Source: Clostridia bacterium
GTDB taxonomy: Bacteria; Bacillota; Clostridia; Christensenellales; Aristaeellaceae
Assembly: GCA_017395685.1 (NCBI GenBank)
Contig: JAFQOD010000028.1
Coordinates: 1-64,000, forward strand
DNA: 64,000 bases
Reading direction: 5' to 3'
Shown here: one piece after another, positions 8,049 through 15,883 of the stretch
Position numbering within the stretch: the first letter of the stretch is position 1
Layout of the letters: the number at the start of each line of letters is the position of its first letter
Made by a program: the position numbers and the translations under genes
The notes under the pieces: model-generated
Databases searched by the model: none
Seen by the model: the letters and a program-made list of their open reading frames with translations, nothing else
What the model was told of the DNA's origin: nothing

Positions 8049-8120
8049 TATTAATTTTATATTTATCTAATCATTTTATTTTTATCTGCTTTTATATGCA
8101 TTTCTTATTGTGGTCTTCAA

Positions 8121-8149
8121 TTGACAAAAGGGTACATCCGTTCTATAAT
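8121..8149 (+). promoter_or_regulatory. Consensus promoter of the ruv operon
   Basis: Perfect TTGACA (8121-8126) and TATAAT (8144-8149) with a 17-base spacer, just before ruvC. No LexA/SOS box (CGAACRNRYGTTYG type) is visible, so damage induction of ruv is not indicated here. Confidence 0.85.
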
Positions 8150-8175
8150 ATATAAGATATACAAGGGGGAAAATC

Positions 8176-8670
8176 ATGCGGATATTAGGCATCGATCCCG
8201 GCCTTGCCACCATGGGCTGGGGGGTATTGGATACCAACGGATCAAAGCATCAATTGGTGGAATGCGGGGCTATCATCACCCCTCCGGATATGACCATGCC
8301 CCTGCGGCTCCATAATATCTTTACCGGAGTGAAGGAGCTGCTGATCAGCTATGCCCCGGATGAAATCGTATTTGAAGAATTGTTCTTCGCCAAAAATGTC
8401 ACCACCGCCCTGAATGTGGGGGCAGCCAGGGGATCCGCCCTGTGTGCCTGCGCAGAATACGGCCATCCCATCTATGAATACACCCCTATGCAGATCAAGC
8501 AAGCGGTAACGGGCTATGGCAAGGCGGATAAGATGCAGGTGCAGCAGATGGTGAAGCTGATGCTCAATCTGCCCAAGATCATCCGCCCGGACGATGCGGC
8601 GGACGCAGTAGCGGCCACCCTCACCCACGCCGCCTCCGGCCGGATGAAGGAACAATTCCTGATGAAATAA
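8176..8670 (+). CDS. ruvC: Crossover junction endodeoxyribonuclease RuvC
   Basis: A 164-residue Holliday-junction resolvase that nicks paired strands of recombination intermediates processed by RuvAB. The RNase H-like fold is marked by the catalytic acids: D7 (GIDPGLATMGWG), a glutamate at 67/68 (VFEELFF) and D140/D143 (RPDDAADA). Length is normal. AAGGGGG precedes the start. It opens an operon with ruvA 14 bases downstream and ruvB, the usual Clostridia arrangement. Confidence 0.97.
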   Translation: MRILGIDPGLATMGWGVLDTNGSKHQLVECGAIITPPDMTMPLRLHNIFTGVKELLISYAPDEIVFEELFFAKNVTTALNVGAARGSALCACAEYGHPIYEYTPMQIKQAVTGYGKADKMQVQQMVKLMLNLPKIIRPDDAADAVAATLTHAASGRMKEQFLMK

Positions 8671-8684
8671 ATGGAGAGATCGCC

Positions 8685-9287
8685 ATGTATGCATTTTTGA
8701 AGGGCGTCATTGCCGATAAGGGCCAGAATGAAATCGTCATCGATGTGGGGGGCGTGGGCTATCAGCTTTCCTGCAGCATGACCACCTTGCAGGAAATCCC
8801 CCCGGTGGGCGAAACGAAAAAAGTATATACCTATCTTTCCGTCCGGGAAGACGCCATGGAATTATTCGGTTTTGCCACCAAGGAAGAAAAAAGCATGTTC
8901 CAGCGGCTGCTTTCCGTCAGCGGCATCGGCCCCAAGGTGGCCCTGTCCATTCTGGGCAGTATGCCCCTTCGGGATCTGACATTGGCCATCGTCACCGGGG
9001 ATATCACCGCCCTCTCCCGGGCCCCCGGCGTGGGCAAAAAAACCGCCCAGCGGCTGGCCCTGGAATTGAAGGAAAAGGTGGATCAGAGCGATCTGGACGC
9101 CGTACCCCAGGGCAGCGGCAGCTTCACCCCCATTCAGGAAGACGCCGCCACCGAGGCCCTGGCCGCCCTGCAGGCCCTGGGCTATACCGCCGCAGAGGCC
9201 GCAAAGGCCATCAGCCATGTCCGGGGCCAGAGTGATTCCGCCAATGAACTGGTACGTCTTGCCCTGCGGAATATGGCTGGTTTCTGA
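8685..9287 (+). CDS. ruvA: Holliday junction branch migration protein RuvA
   Basis: A 200-residue DNA-binding subunit that holds the four-way junction as a tetramer and loads the RuvB motor. The three domains are recognisable: an N-terminal OB fold (MYAFLKGVIADKGQNEIVIDVGGVGY), the double helix-hairpin-helix centre (SVSGIGPKVALSIL and APGVGKKTAQRLALELK), and a C-terminal RuvB-contacting domain (ALAALQALGYTAAEAAKA). It lies 14 bases after ruvC. The gap to ruvB (133 bases) is unusually long for this operon and contains an 18-base-pair hairpin. Confidence 0.97.
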   Translation: MYAFLKGVIADKGQNEIVIDVGGVGYQLSCSMTTLQEIPPVGETKKVYTYLSVREDAMELFGFATKEEKSMFQRLLSVSGIGPKVALSILGSMPLRDLTLAIVTGDITALSRAPGVGKKTAQRLALELKEKVDQSDLDAVPQGSGSFTPIQEDAATEALAALQALGYTAAEAAKAISHVRGQSDSANELVRLALRNMAGF

Positions 9288-9364
9288 TACTCATTCAATG
9301 AATCACGGGGAAAATTTGTCATCAGCGGTAATATGAAATATCCCGAATCACTTTTCGGAAGGGG

Positions 9365-9405
9365 TATGGGGAAACCGCTTTTGGCTCAAAAGCGGTTTCC
9401 CCATA
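9365..9405 (+). other. Perfect 18-base-pair hairpin in the ruvA-ruvB gap
   Basis: Arms 9365-9382 and 9388-9405 are exactly complementary (TATGGGGAAACCGCTTTT), with a GGCTC loop. It ends five bases before the AAGGAGG site of ruvB. There is no terminator T-run; the downstream bases are AAAAAGGAGG. It could modulate ruvB expression or mark an RNA-processing site. Confidence 0.8.
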
Positions 9406-9420
9406 AAAAGGAGGATTATC

Positions 9421-10476
9421 ATGCCCCATGATGATCGCTTGGTCATGACCGGAATGCGGCAGGAAGATCAGGATATTGAAGCTTCCCTGCGCCCCCGTCA
9501 TTTAAGGGAATATATCGGCCAGGAAAAGGTAAAAAACAGCCTGGGCATCTATATCAATGCTGCCCTGAAGCGCCACGACGCCCTGGATCATATCCTGCTC
9601 TACGGCCCTCCCGGCCTGGGAAAAACCACCCTGGCCTGTATTGTGGCCGCCGAAATGGGGCAGAACATCAGGGTCACCTCCGGCCCTGCCATTGAGCGGC
9701 CCGGGGATCTGGCCTCTATTCTTACCAATCTGAATGCCGGCGACGTGCTCTTTATCGATGAAATCCACCGGCTTTCCCGGGCGGTGGAGGAAGTGCTCTA
9801 TCCCGCCATGGAGGATTATGCCCTGGATATCATGATCGGCAAGGGCCCTACCGCCCGCTCCATGCGGCTGGATCTGCCCAAATTCACCCTTGTCGGCGCC
9901 ACCACCCGGGCAGGCCGCCTATCCGCTCCCCTGCGGGATCGCTTCGGTATCGTATTCCGGCTGGAAATGTATACCCCGGAGGAGCTTTCCAAGATCGTGG
10001 CCCGCTCTGCCGGCATCCTGGGCATGCCCTATGACAGCGAGGGCATTCTGGAAATTGCCCGCCGCAGCCGGGGCACCCCCCGCATTGCCAACAGGCTTTT
10101 GAAGCGGGTGCGGGATTTTGCTCAGGTGCGGGGGGACGGCCATATCACCGCAGAAGTGGCAAGGGACAGCCTGAACATGCAGGATGTGGATGCCCTGGGC
10201 CTGGATCGGATCGACCGGGCAGTGCTCTCCGCCATGATTGATAAGTTCGGCGGCGGCCCCGTAGGCCTGGATACCCTGGCCGCCGTTACCGGCGAGGACG
10301 CCGTCACCATCGAAGACGTATATGAGCCTTACCTGATGCAGCTGGGCTTCATCATGCGCACGCCAAGGGGCCGGGTCTGCACCCCCCTTGCCTATGAGCA
10401 TCTGGGCAAAACGCCCCCTGCCGCCCTGCCCATTCAGGATCATACCGATGCGGAGCAGACCAGTTTGCTGGATTAA
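9421..10476 (+). CDS. ruvB: Holliday junction branch migration ATPase RuvB
   Basis: A 351-residue AAA+ motor that drives branch migration with RuvA. It shows the family start ([14 protein letters not shown]), Walker A ([10 protein letters not shown], residues 61-70), Walker B ([11 protein letters not shown]), sensor 1 ([20 protein letters not shown]) and the C-terminal winged helix ([24 protein letters not shown]). AAGGAGG precedes the ATG. The C-terminal tail is slightly extended beyond the usual ending. Three short-spaced genes follow (12-13 base gaps), probably on the same transcript. Confidence 0.97.
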   Translation: MPHDDRLVMTGMRQEDQDIEASLRPRHLREYIGQEKVKNSLGIYINAALKRHDALDHILLYGPPGLGKTTLACIVAAEMGQNIRVTSGPAIERPGDLASILTNLNAGDVLFIDEIHRLSRAVEEVLYPAMEDYALDIMIGKGPTARSMRLDLPKFTLVGATTRAGRLSAPLRDRFGIVFRLEMYTPEELSKIVARSAGILGMPYDSEGILEIARRSRGTPRIANRLLKRVRDFAQVRGDGHITAEVARDSLNMQDVDALGLDRIDRAVLSAMIDKFGGGPVGLDTLAAVTGEDAVTIEDVYEPYLMQLGFIMRTPRGRVCTPLAYEHLGKTPPAALPIQDHTDAEQTSLLD

Positions 10477-10488
10477 GAAAGGCCATCC

Positions 10489-10800
10489 ATGCAATATATT
10501 GTATTAAGCGCAGACAATTTTCCTCTCCTTTGCCTGGCCCCCGATGCCGTCGCGCTGCATCTGAAAAAGCTGGCCAGACGTTTCAGAAATGAAATCGAAC
10601 AGCCAAAGTCACCTTTTCTGAAAAAAGCAAAGGATGCTTCCGGAAAAGAATACAGGATAGTCAGCTTTAATGAAATGGATTTCATTGATTGGCTGAATAG
10701 AAAAAAAGAAACAAAAGAAGCAAAAATTATCCCTTTTGCCCAATCCGTGGATTTGAATCTTCCACCGGAATGGCAGGATTATCCCCAAATCACTTTTTGA
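10489..10800 (+). CDS. Hypothetical protein in the ruv transcription unit
   Basis: A 103-residue soluble protein beginning MQYIVLSADNFPLLCLAP. I do not recognise it. The N-terminal third could form a small beta unit followed by a basic helix (LHLKKLARRFRNEIEQP), and the C-terminal half is rich in lysine and glutamate. Base composition is more AT-rich than the surrounding genes, which hints at relaxed constraint or acquisition. AAAGG lies upstream of the ATG, and it is packed between ruvB (12-base gap) and a GNAT gene (13-base gap), so it is probably translated. Confidence 0.6.
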   Translation: MQYIVLSADNFPLLCLAPDAVALHLKKLARRFRNEIEQPKSPFLKKAKDASGKEYRIVSFNEMDFIDWLNRKKETKEAKIIPFAQSVDLNLPPEWQDYPQITF

Positions 10801-10813
10801 GGAGTACATATCC

Positions 10814-11302
10814 ATGATCCGACCAGCGCAAAAAAGCGATCTACCTGCTATTGAGAAGGTCTATGCCGCCGCCCGTGCCTATATGGCCGCCTCCGGCAAT
10901 CCCCATCAGTGGGGGGACGGGCATCCGGCCCGGAGCATTTTGGAAAATGATATCGAAAAGGGCGATTTATACGTCTGCGAGATTGGCGGTGAAATCCGGG
11001 GCTCCTTCGCCCTGCTCTTTGGCGCCGATCCTACCTACAGCTATATTGAGGATGGGGCCTGGCCCAATGATCTGCCCTATGCCACCATTCACCGCATCGC
11101 CTCCGACGGCAAGGTGAAGGGCATTTTCACAAGATGCTTTGAATATGCCCTTTCCCAGGCGGATGAAATCCGCATCGATACCCATCATGATAATAAAACC
11201 ATGCAGCATGTGGTTATGAAGCACGGCTTCCGCCGCTGCGGCATCATTTATCTGGCAAACGGCGATCCCCGGATCGCTTATCAATATTCCAAAGAAAAAT
11301 AA
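10814..11302 (+). CDS. GNAT-family N-acetyltransferase
   Basis: A 162-residue protein with the GNAT layout: an N-terminal strand (MIRPAQKSDLPAIEKVYAAARAYM), a long substrate loop (ASGNPHQWGDGHPARS), the YATIHRIASDGKVKGIFTRCFEYA region where acetyl-CoA's pyrophosphate would bind, and a closing IRIDTHHDNKTMQHVVMKHGFRRCG. The NPHQWG...P pattern followed by HRIAS is shared by a Firmicute GNAT subgroup of unknown substrate. Closely spaced with its neighbours in the ruv unit. Substrate cannot be deduced. Confidence 0.85.
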   Translation: MIRPAQKSDLPAIEKVYAAARAYMAASGNPHQWGDGHPARSILENDIEKGDLYVCEIGGEIRGSFALLFGADPTYSYIEDGAWPNDLPYATIHRIASDGKVKGIFTRCFEYALSQADEIRIDTHHDNKTMQHVVMKHGFRRCGIIYLANGDPRIAYQYSKEK

Positions 11303-11315
11303 GGGGGAAAATCGC

Positions 11316-12407
11316 ATGTTATTCCAGCTGGCGCCTTATACCCATCCTGATTTTGCCGCTCTCCATCTTCTGGATGCCCCTGACGCCGCCCTGGGCCGGG
11401 TGGAAAAGGATTTCGTTGCCCCCGACAATTATCACGCCACCACCATTTTCCCCACCTATTTCAAGGTAAACGGAAAATGGCATCTGGCCGAGGAAAGCCG
11501 CATGGACTGCATTGCCGTCTGGGACGGAGAAAAGGTAATCGTCAAGGAATTCCGCCATCTGAAGGTGGGGGATCTGGTATTCACCGGAAGGGAAGAGGAT
11601 GGCTCCAAAGGCATTTTCGTCCACACCCAGGGCTTTGCCTCCGGTGCCGCCAATGAACGGGATACCTTCTCCTTCCGCCAGGGCCGCTCCCGTGAAACCG
11701 CATTCTCCCGGGATTACGATCATCTCTATGAACTGCTGCGCCACGAAAAGGATCACGGCCACATCGTCTGGGTACTGGGCCCGGCGGTGGCCTTCGATTC
11801 CGATTCCCGGGCCGCTTTTGCCCGATTGGTGGAAAACGGCTATGTCAGCGCCGTGCTGGCCGGCAACGCCCTTGCTACCCACGATCTGGAAGGCGCCTAC
11901 AAGCGCACTGCCCTGGGCCAGGATATCTATACCCAGATCAGCCAGACCATGGGCCACTATAATCACATTGATACCATCAATAAGGTTCGTTCTTACGGCT
12001 CCATCCCCGCATTCATCGAAGGGGAAGGCATCGATAACGGCATCATCCATGCCTGCGTGAAAAATGATGTGCCTTTCGTGCTCACCGGTTCCATCCGGGA
12101 TGACGGGCCCCTGCCCGAAGTGTATGCCGATGTCTATGCCGGTCAGGACGCCATGAGAAATCAGGTGCGCAAGGCCACCACCGTTATCTGCATGGCCACC
12201 ACCCTCCACGCCATCGCCACCGGCAATATGACCCCCTCCTTCCGGGTAATGCCCGATGGCACCATCCGCCAGGTATATTTCTACAGCGTGGATATTTCCG
12301 AATTTGCCGTAAATAAACTGGGCGACCGGGGCAGCCTCAGCGCCCGCTCCATCGTCACCAACGTGCAGGATTTCGTGGTCAACGTGGCCAAGGGCCTGGG
12401 AGTATAA
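11316..12407 (+). CDS. TIGR00300/AgrE C-terminal-like protein (LOR/SDH-related domain)
   Basis: A 363-residue protein I place by its conserved C-terminal half: GNALATHDLEGAYKRTALG, GHYNHIDTINKVRSYGSI, VPFVLTGSIRDDGPLPEVYAD and KLGDRGSLSARSIVTNVQDF. These are the hallmark blocks of the TIGR00300 family and of the C-terminal domain of cyanobacterial AgrE/ArgZ, where the domain is an NAD-dependent ornithine cyclodeaminase. The N-terminal part (TYFKVNGKWHLAEESRMDC) is compatible with the same family. A role in ornithine-to-proline conversion is therefore plausible, but substrate and activity are inference. It ends the ruv-linked unit; the hairpin repeat at 12422 follows. Confidence 0.7.
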   Translation: MLFQLAPYTHPDFAALHLLDAPDAALGRVEKDFVAPDNYHATTIFPTYFKVNGKWHLAEESRMDCIAVWDGEKVIVKEFRHLKVGDLVFTGREEDGSKGIFVHTQGFASGAANERDTFSFRQGRSRETAFSRDYDHLYELLRHEKDHGHIVWVLGPAVAFDSDSRAAFARLVENGYVSAVLAGNALATHDLEGAYKRTALGQDIYTQISQTMGHYNHIDTINKVRSYGSIPAFIEGEGIDNGIIHACVKNDVPFVLTGSIRDDGPLPEVYADVYAGQDAMRNQVRKATTVICMATTLHAIATGNMTPSFRVMPDGTIRQVYFYSVDISEFAVNKLGDRGSLSARSIVTNVQDFVVNVAKGLGV

Positions 12408-12421
12408 ACGAAAGGATAATA

Positions 12422-12479
12422 GCAAGAGGGCCTTTATTTTGAAAAAGAAAGGCCCTCCCGCACCCACCCAAAGAAAACT
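12422..12479 (+). repeat. Dispersed hairpin repeat, copy A
   Basis: Stem GAGGGCCTTT (12426-12435) / AAAGGCCCTC (12448-12457), then CCCAAAGAAAACT (12467-12479). The loop-side string TTTTGAAAAAGAAA and the CCCAAAGAAAACT tail recur exactly at 30309-30366, while the stem bases differ and remain paired. It follows the last gene of the ruv unit and may act as a transcription end point. The rest of the gap to queA (to about 12600) shows nothing I recognise. Confidence 0.75.
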
Positions 12480-12618
12480 GCTTCTGGATTTTACCCGGCC
12501 GCAGGAGATCAGCTGATTTCCCAGTGACGGAAAAGAATAAATGACGTCATCATCAATTTCGAATTCCGCATTCCGAACTCCGAATCTTGCTCTACAATAA
12601 AGAAAAGGATCTGTGTCC

Positions 12619-13644
12619 ATGAAAACCTCCGATTTCTACTACGATCTTCCCGAACGCCTCATCGCCCAGACCCCTGCCCAGCCCCGGGACGCCGCCCGGA
12701 TGATGGTAATTCATCGGGATACGGGGCTGCACGAGGATAAGATTTTCCGGGATATTCCCGATTACCTGCGCCCCGGGGATGTGATGGTGATCAATCACAC
12801 CAAGGTGATCCCCGCCCGGCTGCTGGGAGAAAAAGAGGATACCCATGTGCCGGTGGAGGTGCTGCTGCTCAAGCGCATCGATAAGGATAGCTGGGAAACG
12901 CTGGTGCGTCCCGGCCGCCGGCTGAAGAAAGGGGTTACGGTCTCCTTCGGGGATGGGCTGCTGCGGGCCGAAATCGGCGATACCACCGAGGCTGGGGGCC
13001 GCATTGTGCATTTCATTTACGAGGGTGTATTTGAGGAACTGCTGGATCGCCTGGGAGAAATGCCCCTTCCCCCCTATATTCACGAAAAGCTCACCGATCC
13101 CACCCAGTATCAGACCATCTATGCCAAGCAGGAGGGCAGCGCCGCCGCCCCCACCGCAGGGCTGCATTTTACCGAAGAAGTGATGCAGCGCATCCGGGAT
13201 AAGGGCATTGAAATTGTGCCGGTGCTGCTGCATGTGGGCCTTGGCACCTTCCGGCCGGTGAAGGCGGAGGATGTATCCGAGCATGTGATGCATTCCGAAT
13301 ACTGGGAAGTGACAGAAGAGGCTGCCAAAAAAATCAATGCCGCCCGCAAAAACGGCGGCCGCATCGTCTGCATCGGCACCACCTCCGTGCGCACCCTGGA
13401 AACAGCGGCAGATGATCAGGGCATCGTCCATCCCGGTATGGGGATGACCAATATTTTTATCACCCCTGGGGTAAAGCTGAAGGCCACCGATGTGCTGATG
13501 ACCAATTTCCATCTGCCCGAAAGCACCCTGCTGATGCTGGTATCCGCCCTGATGGGCCAAAGGGAAGCGCTGGAAGCCTATCGGGAAGCGGTGGAAAAGG
13601 AATATCGCTTTTTCTCCTTCGGGGATTGCATGCTGATTTTGTAA
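12619..13644 (+). CDS. queA: S-adenosylmethionine:tRNA ribosyltransferase-isomerase QueA
   Basis: A 341-residue enzyme of queuosine synthesis: it transfers and rearranges the ribose of S-adenosylmethionine onto preQ1 at the wobble base of tRNA to form epoxyqueuosine. Family blocks are clear: MKTSDFYYDLPERLIAQTP at the N-terminus, RPGDVMVINHTKVIPARL, GSAAAPTAGLHFTEE and TNFHLPESTLLMLVSAL. The ATG at 12619 was chosen because AGGA sits nine bases before it; the GTG at 12613 is too close to that site. No tgt gene follows here, so queuosine genes are dispersed or lie beyond this window. Confidence 0.97.
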   Translation: MKTSDFYYDLPERLIAQTPAQPRDAARMMVIHRDTGLHEDKIFRDIPDYLRPGDVMVINHTKVIPARLLGEKEDTHVPVEVLLLKRIDKDSWETLVRPGRRLKKGVTVSFGDGLLRAEIGDTTEAGGRIVHFIYEGVFEELLDRLGEMPLPPYIHEKLTDPTQYQTIYAKQEGSAAAPTAGLHFTEEVMQRIRDKGIEIVPVLLHVGLGTFRPVKAEDVSEHVMHSEYWEVTEEAAKKINAARKNGGRIVCIGTTSVRTLETAADDQGIVHPGMGMTNIFITPGVKLKATDVLMTNFHLPESTLLMLVSALMGQREALEAYREAVEKEYRFFSFGDCMLIL

Positions 13645-13656
13645 GGAGGAATTATC

Positions 13657-13869
13657 ATGAAAAAGGAACTCTCTTATGCCTACAAAGCTGCCCTGGAAGA
13701 AATTCTGGAGGGCCTGGATGATCTGATGGCTGATCTGGAGGATATCCGGGATGAAGCCCAGGAACTGCTGGATGATGAAGACATCCCTGCCGTAAAAGAA
13801 GATGTGAAACGAATGGATGAAGCGCTGCGGCTGCTGGATCAGGCTGTGGAAGCGCTGGAAAATGAATGA
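13657..13869 (+). CDS. Small acidic coiled-coil protein
   Basis: A 70-residue, highly acidic protein (MKKELSYAYKAALEEILEGL...) whose leucines recur at heptad spacing through most of its length, so one or two long helices or a coiled coil are expected. It has no cysteines, membrane segments or signal peptide. TAAGGAGG is a near-ideal ribosome site, and its stop overlaps the next ATG, so expression is well supported. I do not recognise a family; its position between queA and an acetyltransferase gives no functional clue. Confidence 0.75.
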   Translation: MKKELSYAYKAALEEILEGLDDLMADLEDIRDEAQELLDDEDIPAVKEDVKRMDEALRLLDQAVEALENE

Positions 13870-14303
13870 TTGCCCTTTCCTTTGAGGAAAATAAAGCGCT
13901 GCTTGAAACAGAGAAGGGTGCGGCGCTGCTGGCCCCTGCCCTGTATCTGCCCACAGATGAAAAAATCCGGGCCAGGGCAATGGCCTATGCCGAAAATTCC
14001 CTCTGCCGGGCATTTTTTGCCCTGGACGGGGATGTACCCGTAGGCCTGTGCATTGTGCAGCCAGGTGATCAGCAGGCAGAAATCCTGGCCCTCGCAGTTG
14101 CAAAAGAGCATAGAAAACGGGGAATCGGCAGGGGGCTGATCGCCCATGTTCATGGGCAATTGACGATGCCCCTTCTCGCTGAAACGGATGATGAGGCAGT
14201 TGGCTTTTATCGCTGCTGCGGCTTTTGCGTCACTTCCCTGGGGGAAAAATACCCCGGCATCATCCGCTATCGCTGTATCCTTTCCGAGGAGGCTTGTTTA
14301 TGA
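13866..14303 (+). CDS. GNAT-family N-acetyltransferase
   Basis: A 145-residue acetyltransferase. The acetyl-CoA-binding motif A is evident as LALAVAKEHRKRGIGRGLIAHV (V-x(4)-RxxGxG, around residues 77-98), and the C-terminal DDEAVGFYRCCGFCVTSLGEKYPGI fits motif B. The N-terminal third is short and variable, as usual for substrate recognition. It overlaps both neighbours by four bases (ATGA), so it is co-translated with the small coiled-coil gene and the PfkB kinase. Substrate unknown. Confidence 0.85.
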   Translation: MIALSFEENKALLETEKGAALLAPALYLPTDEKIRARAMAYAENSLCRAFFALDGDVPVGLCIVQPGDQQAEILALAVAKEHRKRGIGRGLIAHVHGQLTMPLLAETDDEAVGFYRCCGFCVTSLGEKYPGIIRYRCILSEEACL

Positions 14304-15139
14304 ATATCACCGTGGTGGGCGGTATGAATCTGGATCTGCTGGGCTTTCCCGGCGGCATACTGCTGCCCAGGGATTCCAATCCCGGCTCCATTCAGATGCG
14401 GCCCGGCGGCGTAGGCAGAAACATTGCTGCCCGGCTTATCGCCCTGGGTGCTAAAGTATCCCTGATCACCGCTCTGGGCAATGATGACCAGGCCAGGATG
14501 CTGGCTGGCTTTTGCAGGGAAAGAGGTATCGATCTTTCCCATGCCCTGGAAACCGCCCTGCCCTCCCCCTGCTATCTGTGCATTCATGATGAAAAGGGCG
14601 ATATGGCGGTGGCTATCAGCGATATGCAGGCGGTGGATCAACTGACCCCTGCCAAAATGGAACAAAGGATGGATTTCATCAATCAGGGGGATGGGTGCGT
14701 GCTGGACGCCAATCTTTCCCCCGAAACGCTGCTTTATATCGCCCGCCATGCCAAAGTGCCCCTGTTTCTGGATCCGGTCAGCTGCGTAAAGGCCCAGCGG
14801 GTACGGGAAATACTGCCCTATCTTGCTGTCATCAAGCCCAATCGGCTGGAGGCCGCCGCCCTTACCGGAGAAAATCAGGTGGAAAAGGCCGCTGCCGCCC
14901 TGAGGGCCCTGGGCGCAAAGCATGTTTTCATTTCCATGGGCGCTGACGGCGTATATTATTCCGGCCCGGACGGCATGGGCATCTGCCCTGCCATTCCCCT
15001 GCCCGCCATTCCCCTCACCGGCGCCGGGGATGCGCTGATGGCCGGCGTCACCCTGGCCCTGCTGGAAGGCAAATCCACCAAAGATGCCGCTGCAGCCGGC
15101 TGCCGGGCATCCCATGACGCCCTGCTCGCTGCTCTGTAA
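14300..15139 (+). CDS. PfkB-family carbohydrate kinase, pseudouridine-kinase-like
   Basis: A 279-residue ribokinase-fold enzyme. The N-terminal signature NITVVGGMNLDLLGFP, then DSNPGSIQMRPGGVGRNIA, resembles pseudouridine kinase (PsuK), where 'SNPG...GGVgRNIA' lies over the nucleoside site. The ATP-site motif with the catalytic base is PLTGAGDALMAG near the C-terminus. If correct, it phosphorylates pseudouridine or a related nucleoside; the partner glycosidase PsuG is not next to it, which weakens the assignment. The start at 14300 follows GAGGAGG and overlaps the acetyltransferase stop; longer readings lack a ribosome site. A terminator follows. Confidence 0.82.
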   Translation: MNITVVGGMNLDLLGFPGGILLPRDSNPGSIQMRPGGVGRNIAARLIALGAKVSLITALGNDDQARMLAGFCRERGIDLSHALETALPSPCYLCIHDEKGDMAVAISDMQAVDQLTPAKMEQRMDFINQGDGCVLDANLSPETLLYIARHAKVPLFLDPVSCVKAQRVREILPYLAVIKPNRLEAAALTGENQVEKAAAALRALGAKHVFISMGADGVYYSGPDGMGICPAIPLPAIPLTGAGDALMAGVTLALLEGKSTKDAAAAGCRASHDALLAAL

Positions 15140-15150
15140 AAAGGATATCC

Positions 15151-15176
15151 ATCCCCTGCCAAACGGGGGATTTTTT
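15151..15176 (+). terminator. Intrinsic terminator after the PfkB kinase
   Basis: ATCCCC / GGGGAT stem with a short loop followed by TTTTTT; it closes the queA-kinase operon. Confidence 0.75.
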
Positions 15177-15278
15177 CGTTTTTATGCAAGAGAAAGGCCT
15201 GCAGATTGCAGAAAACCTGCTTATTAGAAATAGTTTACATTTTTCCTGAAAAAATAGGGAAAAATCAAAGAAATATGC

Positions 15279-15307
15279 TTGCGTTTCTTGAAAAAAGGGG
15301 CTATAAT
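15279..15307 (+). promoter_or_regulatory. Promoter of the structured RNA / zinc-ribbon transcript
   Basis: TTGCGT (15279-15284) and TATAAT (15302-15307) with a 17-base spacer predict a start near 15314, which is the first base of the RNA's closing helix. Confidence 0.75.
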
Positions 15308-15313
15308 GACGGC

Positions 15314-15526
15314 GGTTGGCGTATCGGGTCTGTGGTTGCAAGCCGATGCCAGTCGCAGGCAAAGCGGTCCACGTAAGCCGGCCAAAGCGCCGGTGAGCAT
15401 GGTGCGGTCTAGATGTAAGCCCGGCCGCGCATCAAGCGCGAGAGGATGGCGTGAGGGCGCAAATGCGCAGAGCTAAATCCCAGCCGGCGAGTGTGGGGTC
15501 AAAGACCAGGTCAGCCGAAGCTAACC
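15314..15526 (+). ncRNA. Candidate structured noncoding RNA ahead of the zinc-ribbon gene (raiA-like?)
   Basis: About 213 GC-rich bases, set in AT-rich flanks, without a convincing reading frame. The predicted transcript start coincides with GGTTGGC (15314-15320), which pairs with GCTAACC (15520-15526; one G-U pair), closing the whole element. Internal stems include ATCGG/CCGAT (15323-15327 with 15343-15347), CGCGC-ATCAA-GCGCG and GGTC-AAA-GACC. A motif GCGGTC...GTAAGCC occurs twice (15364-15379 and 15404-15422). It is too long and elaborate for a simple leader. The raiA RNA motif, found widely in Firmicutes, is my best guess from size and style, but I cannot confirm it from memory of the consensus. 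Confidence 0.68.
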
Positions 15527-15552
15527 AACAAAATCATCAGGGGGAAACAGAA

Positions 15553-15837
15553 ATGTATCAGGACAAGACGCTGGTATGCCGTGACTGTGGCAATGAATTC
15601 GTATTCACTGCCGGTGAACAGGAATTCTACGCCGAAAAGGGCTTCCAGAATGAGCCCACCCGCTGCCGTGAATGCCGTCAGGCTCACAAGGCTGCGCGGA
15701 ACAACAACAACGGCCCGCGGGAAATGCACGACGCCGTATGCGCCAATTGCGGCGCTCAGACGAAGGTGCCCTTCCAGCCTCGGGAAGATCGCCCCGTCTA
15801 TTGCAGCGAATGCTTCGCCGCGATGCAGCGCAAGTAA
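15553..15837 (+). CDS. Zinc-ribbon protein with two CxxC-CxxC modules
   Basis: A 94-residue cytoplasmic protein made of two zinc ribbons. The first (C9, C12, C38, C41; VCRDCGNEF ... TRCRECR) matches the 'probable zinc-ribbon' family often seen in Firmicutes; the second (C63, C66, C84, C87; VCANCGAQTKVPFQP ... YCSECF) matches the CxxC-CxxC small-protein family. A lysine/asparagine linker joins them. GGGGG precedes the ATG. Function is unknown; such proteins may bind RNA or ribosomes. It lies 26 bases after the structured RNA and shares its promoter, so the two may work together. Confidence 0.88.
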   Translation: MYQDKTLVCRDCGNEFVFTAGEQEFYAEKGFQNEPTRCRECRQAHKAARNNNNGPREMHDAVCANCGAQTKVPFQPREDRPVYCSECFAAMQRK

Positions 15838-15853
15838 TTCCAGCAAACATAAA

Positions 15854-15883
15854 GGAGCCTGCCAAAAAGCAGGCCCCTTTTTT
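15854..15883. terminator. Terminator between the zinc-ribbon gene and sfsA
   Basis: GGaGCCTGC / GCAGGCcCC stem with loop CAAAAA, followed by TTTTTT. It overlaps the last bases of the convergent sfsA gene. Confidence 0.85.

Noticed and set aside
12613-12618. GTG start for queA two codons upstream
   Set aside because: It is only three bases from the AGGA site; the ATG at 12619 has proper spacing and the standard N-terminus.
15451-15552. N-terminal extension of the zinc-ribbon gene
   Set aside because: The extension overlaps the structured RNA and has no ribosome site; the ATG at 15553 has GGGGG upstream and gives the normal family start.
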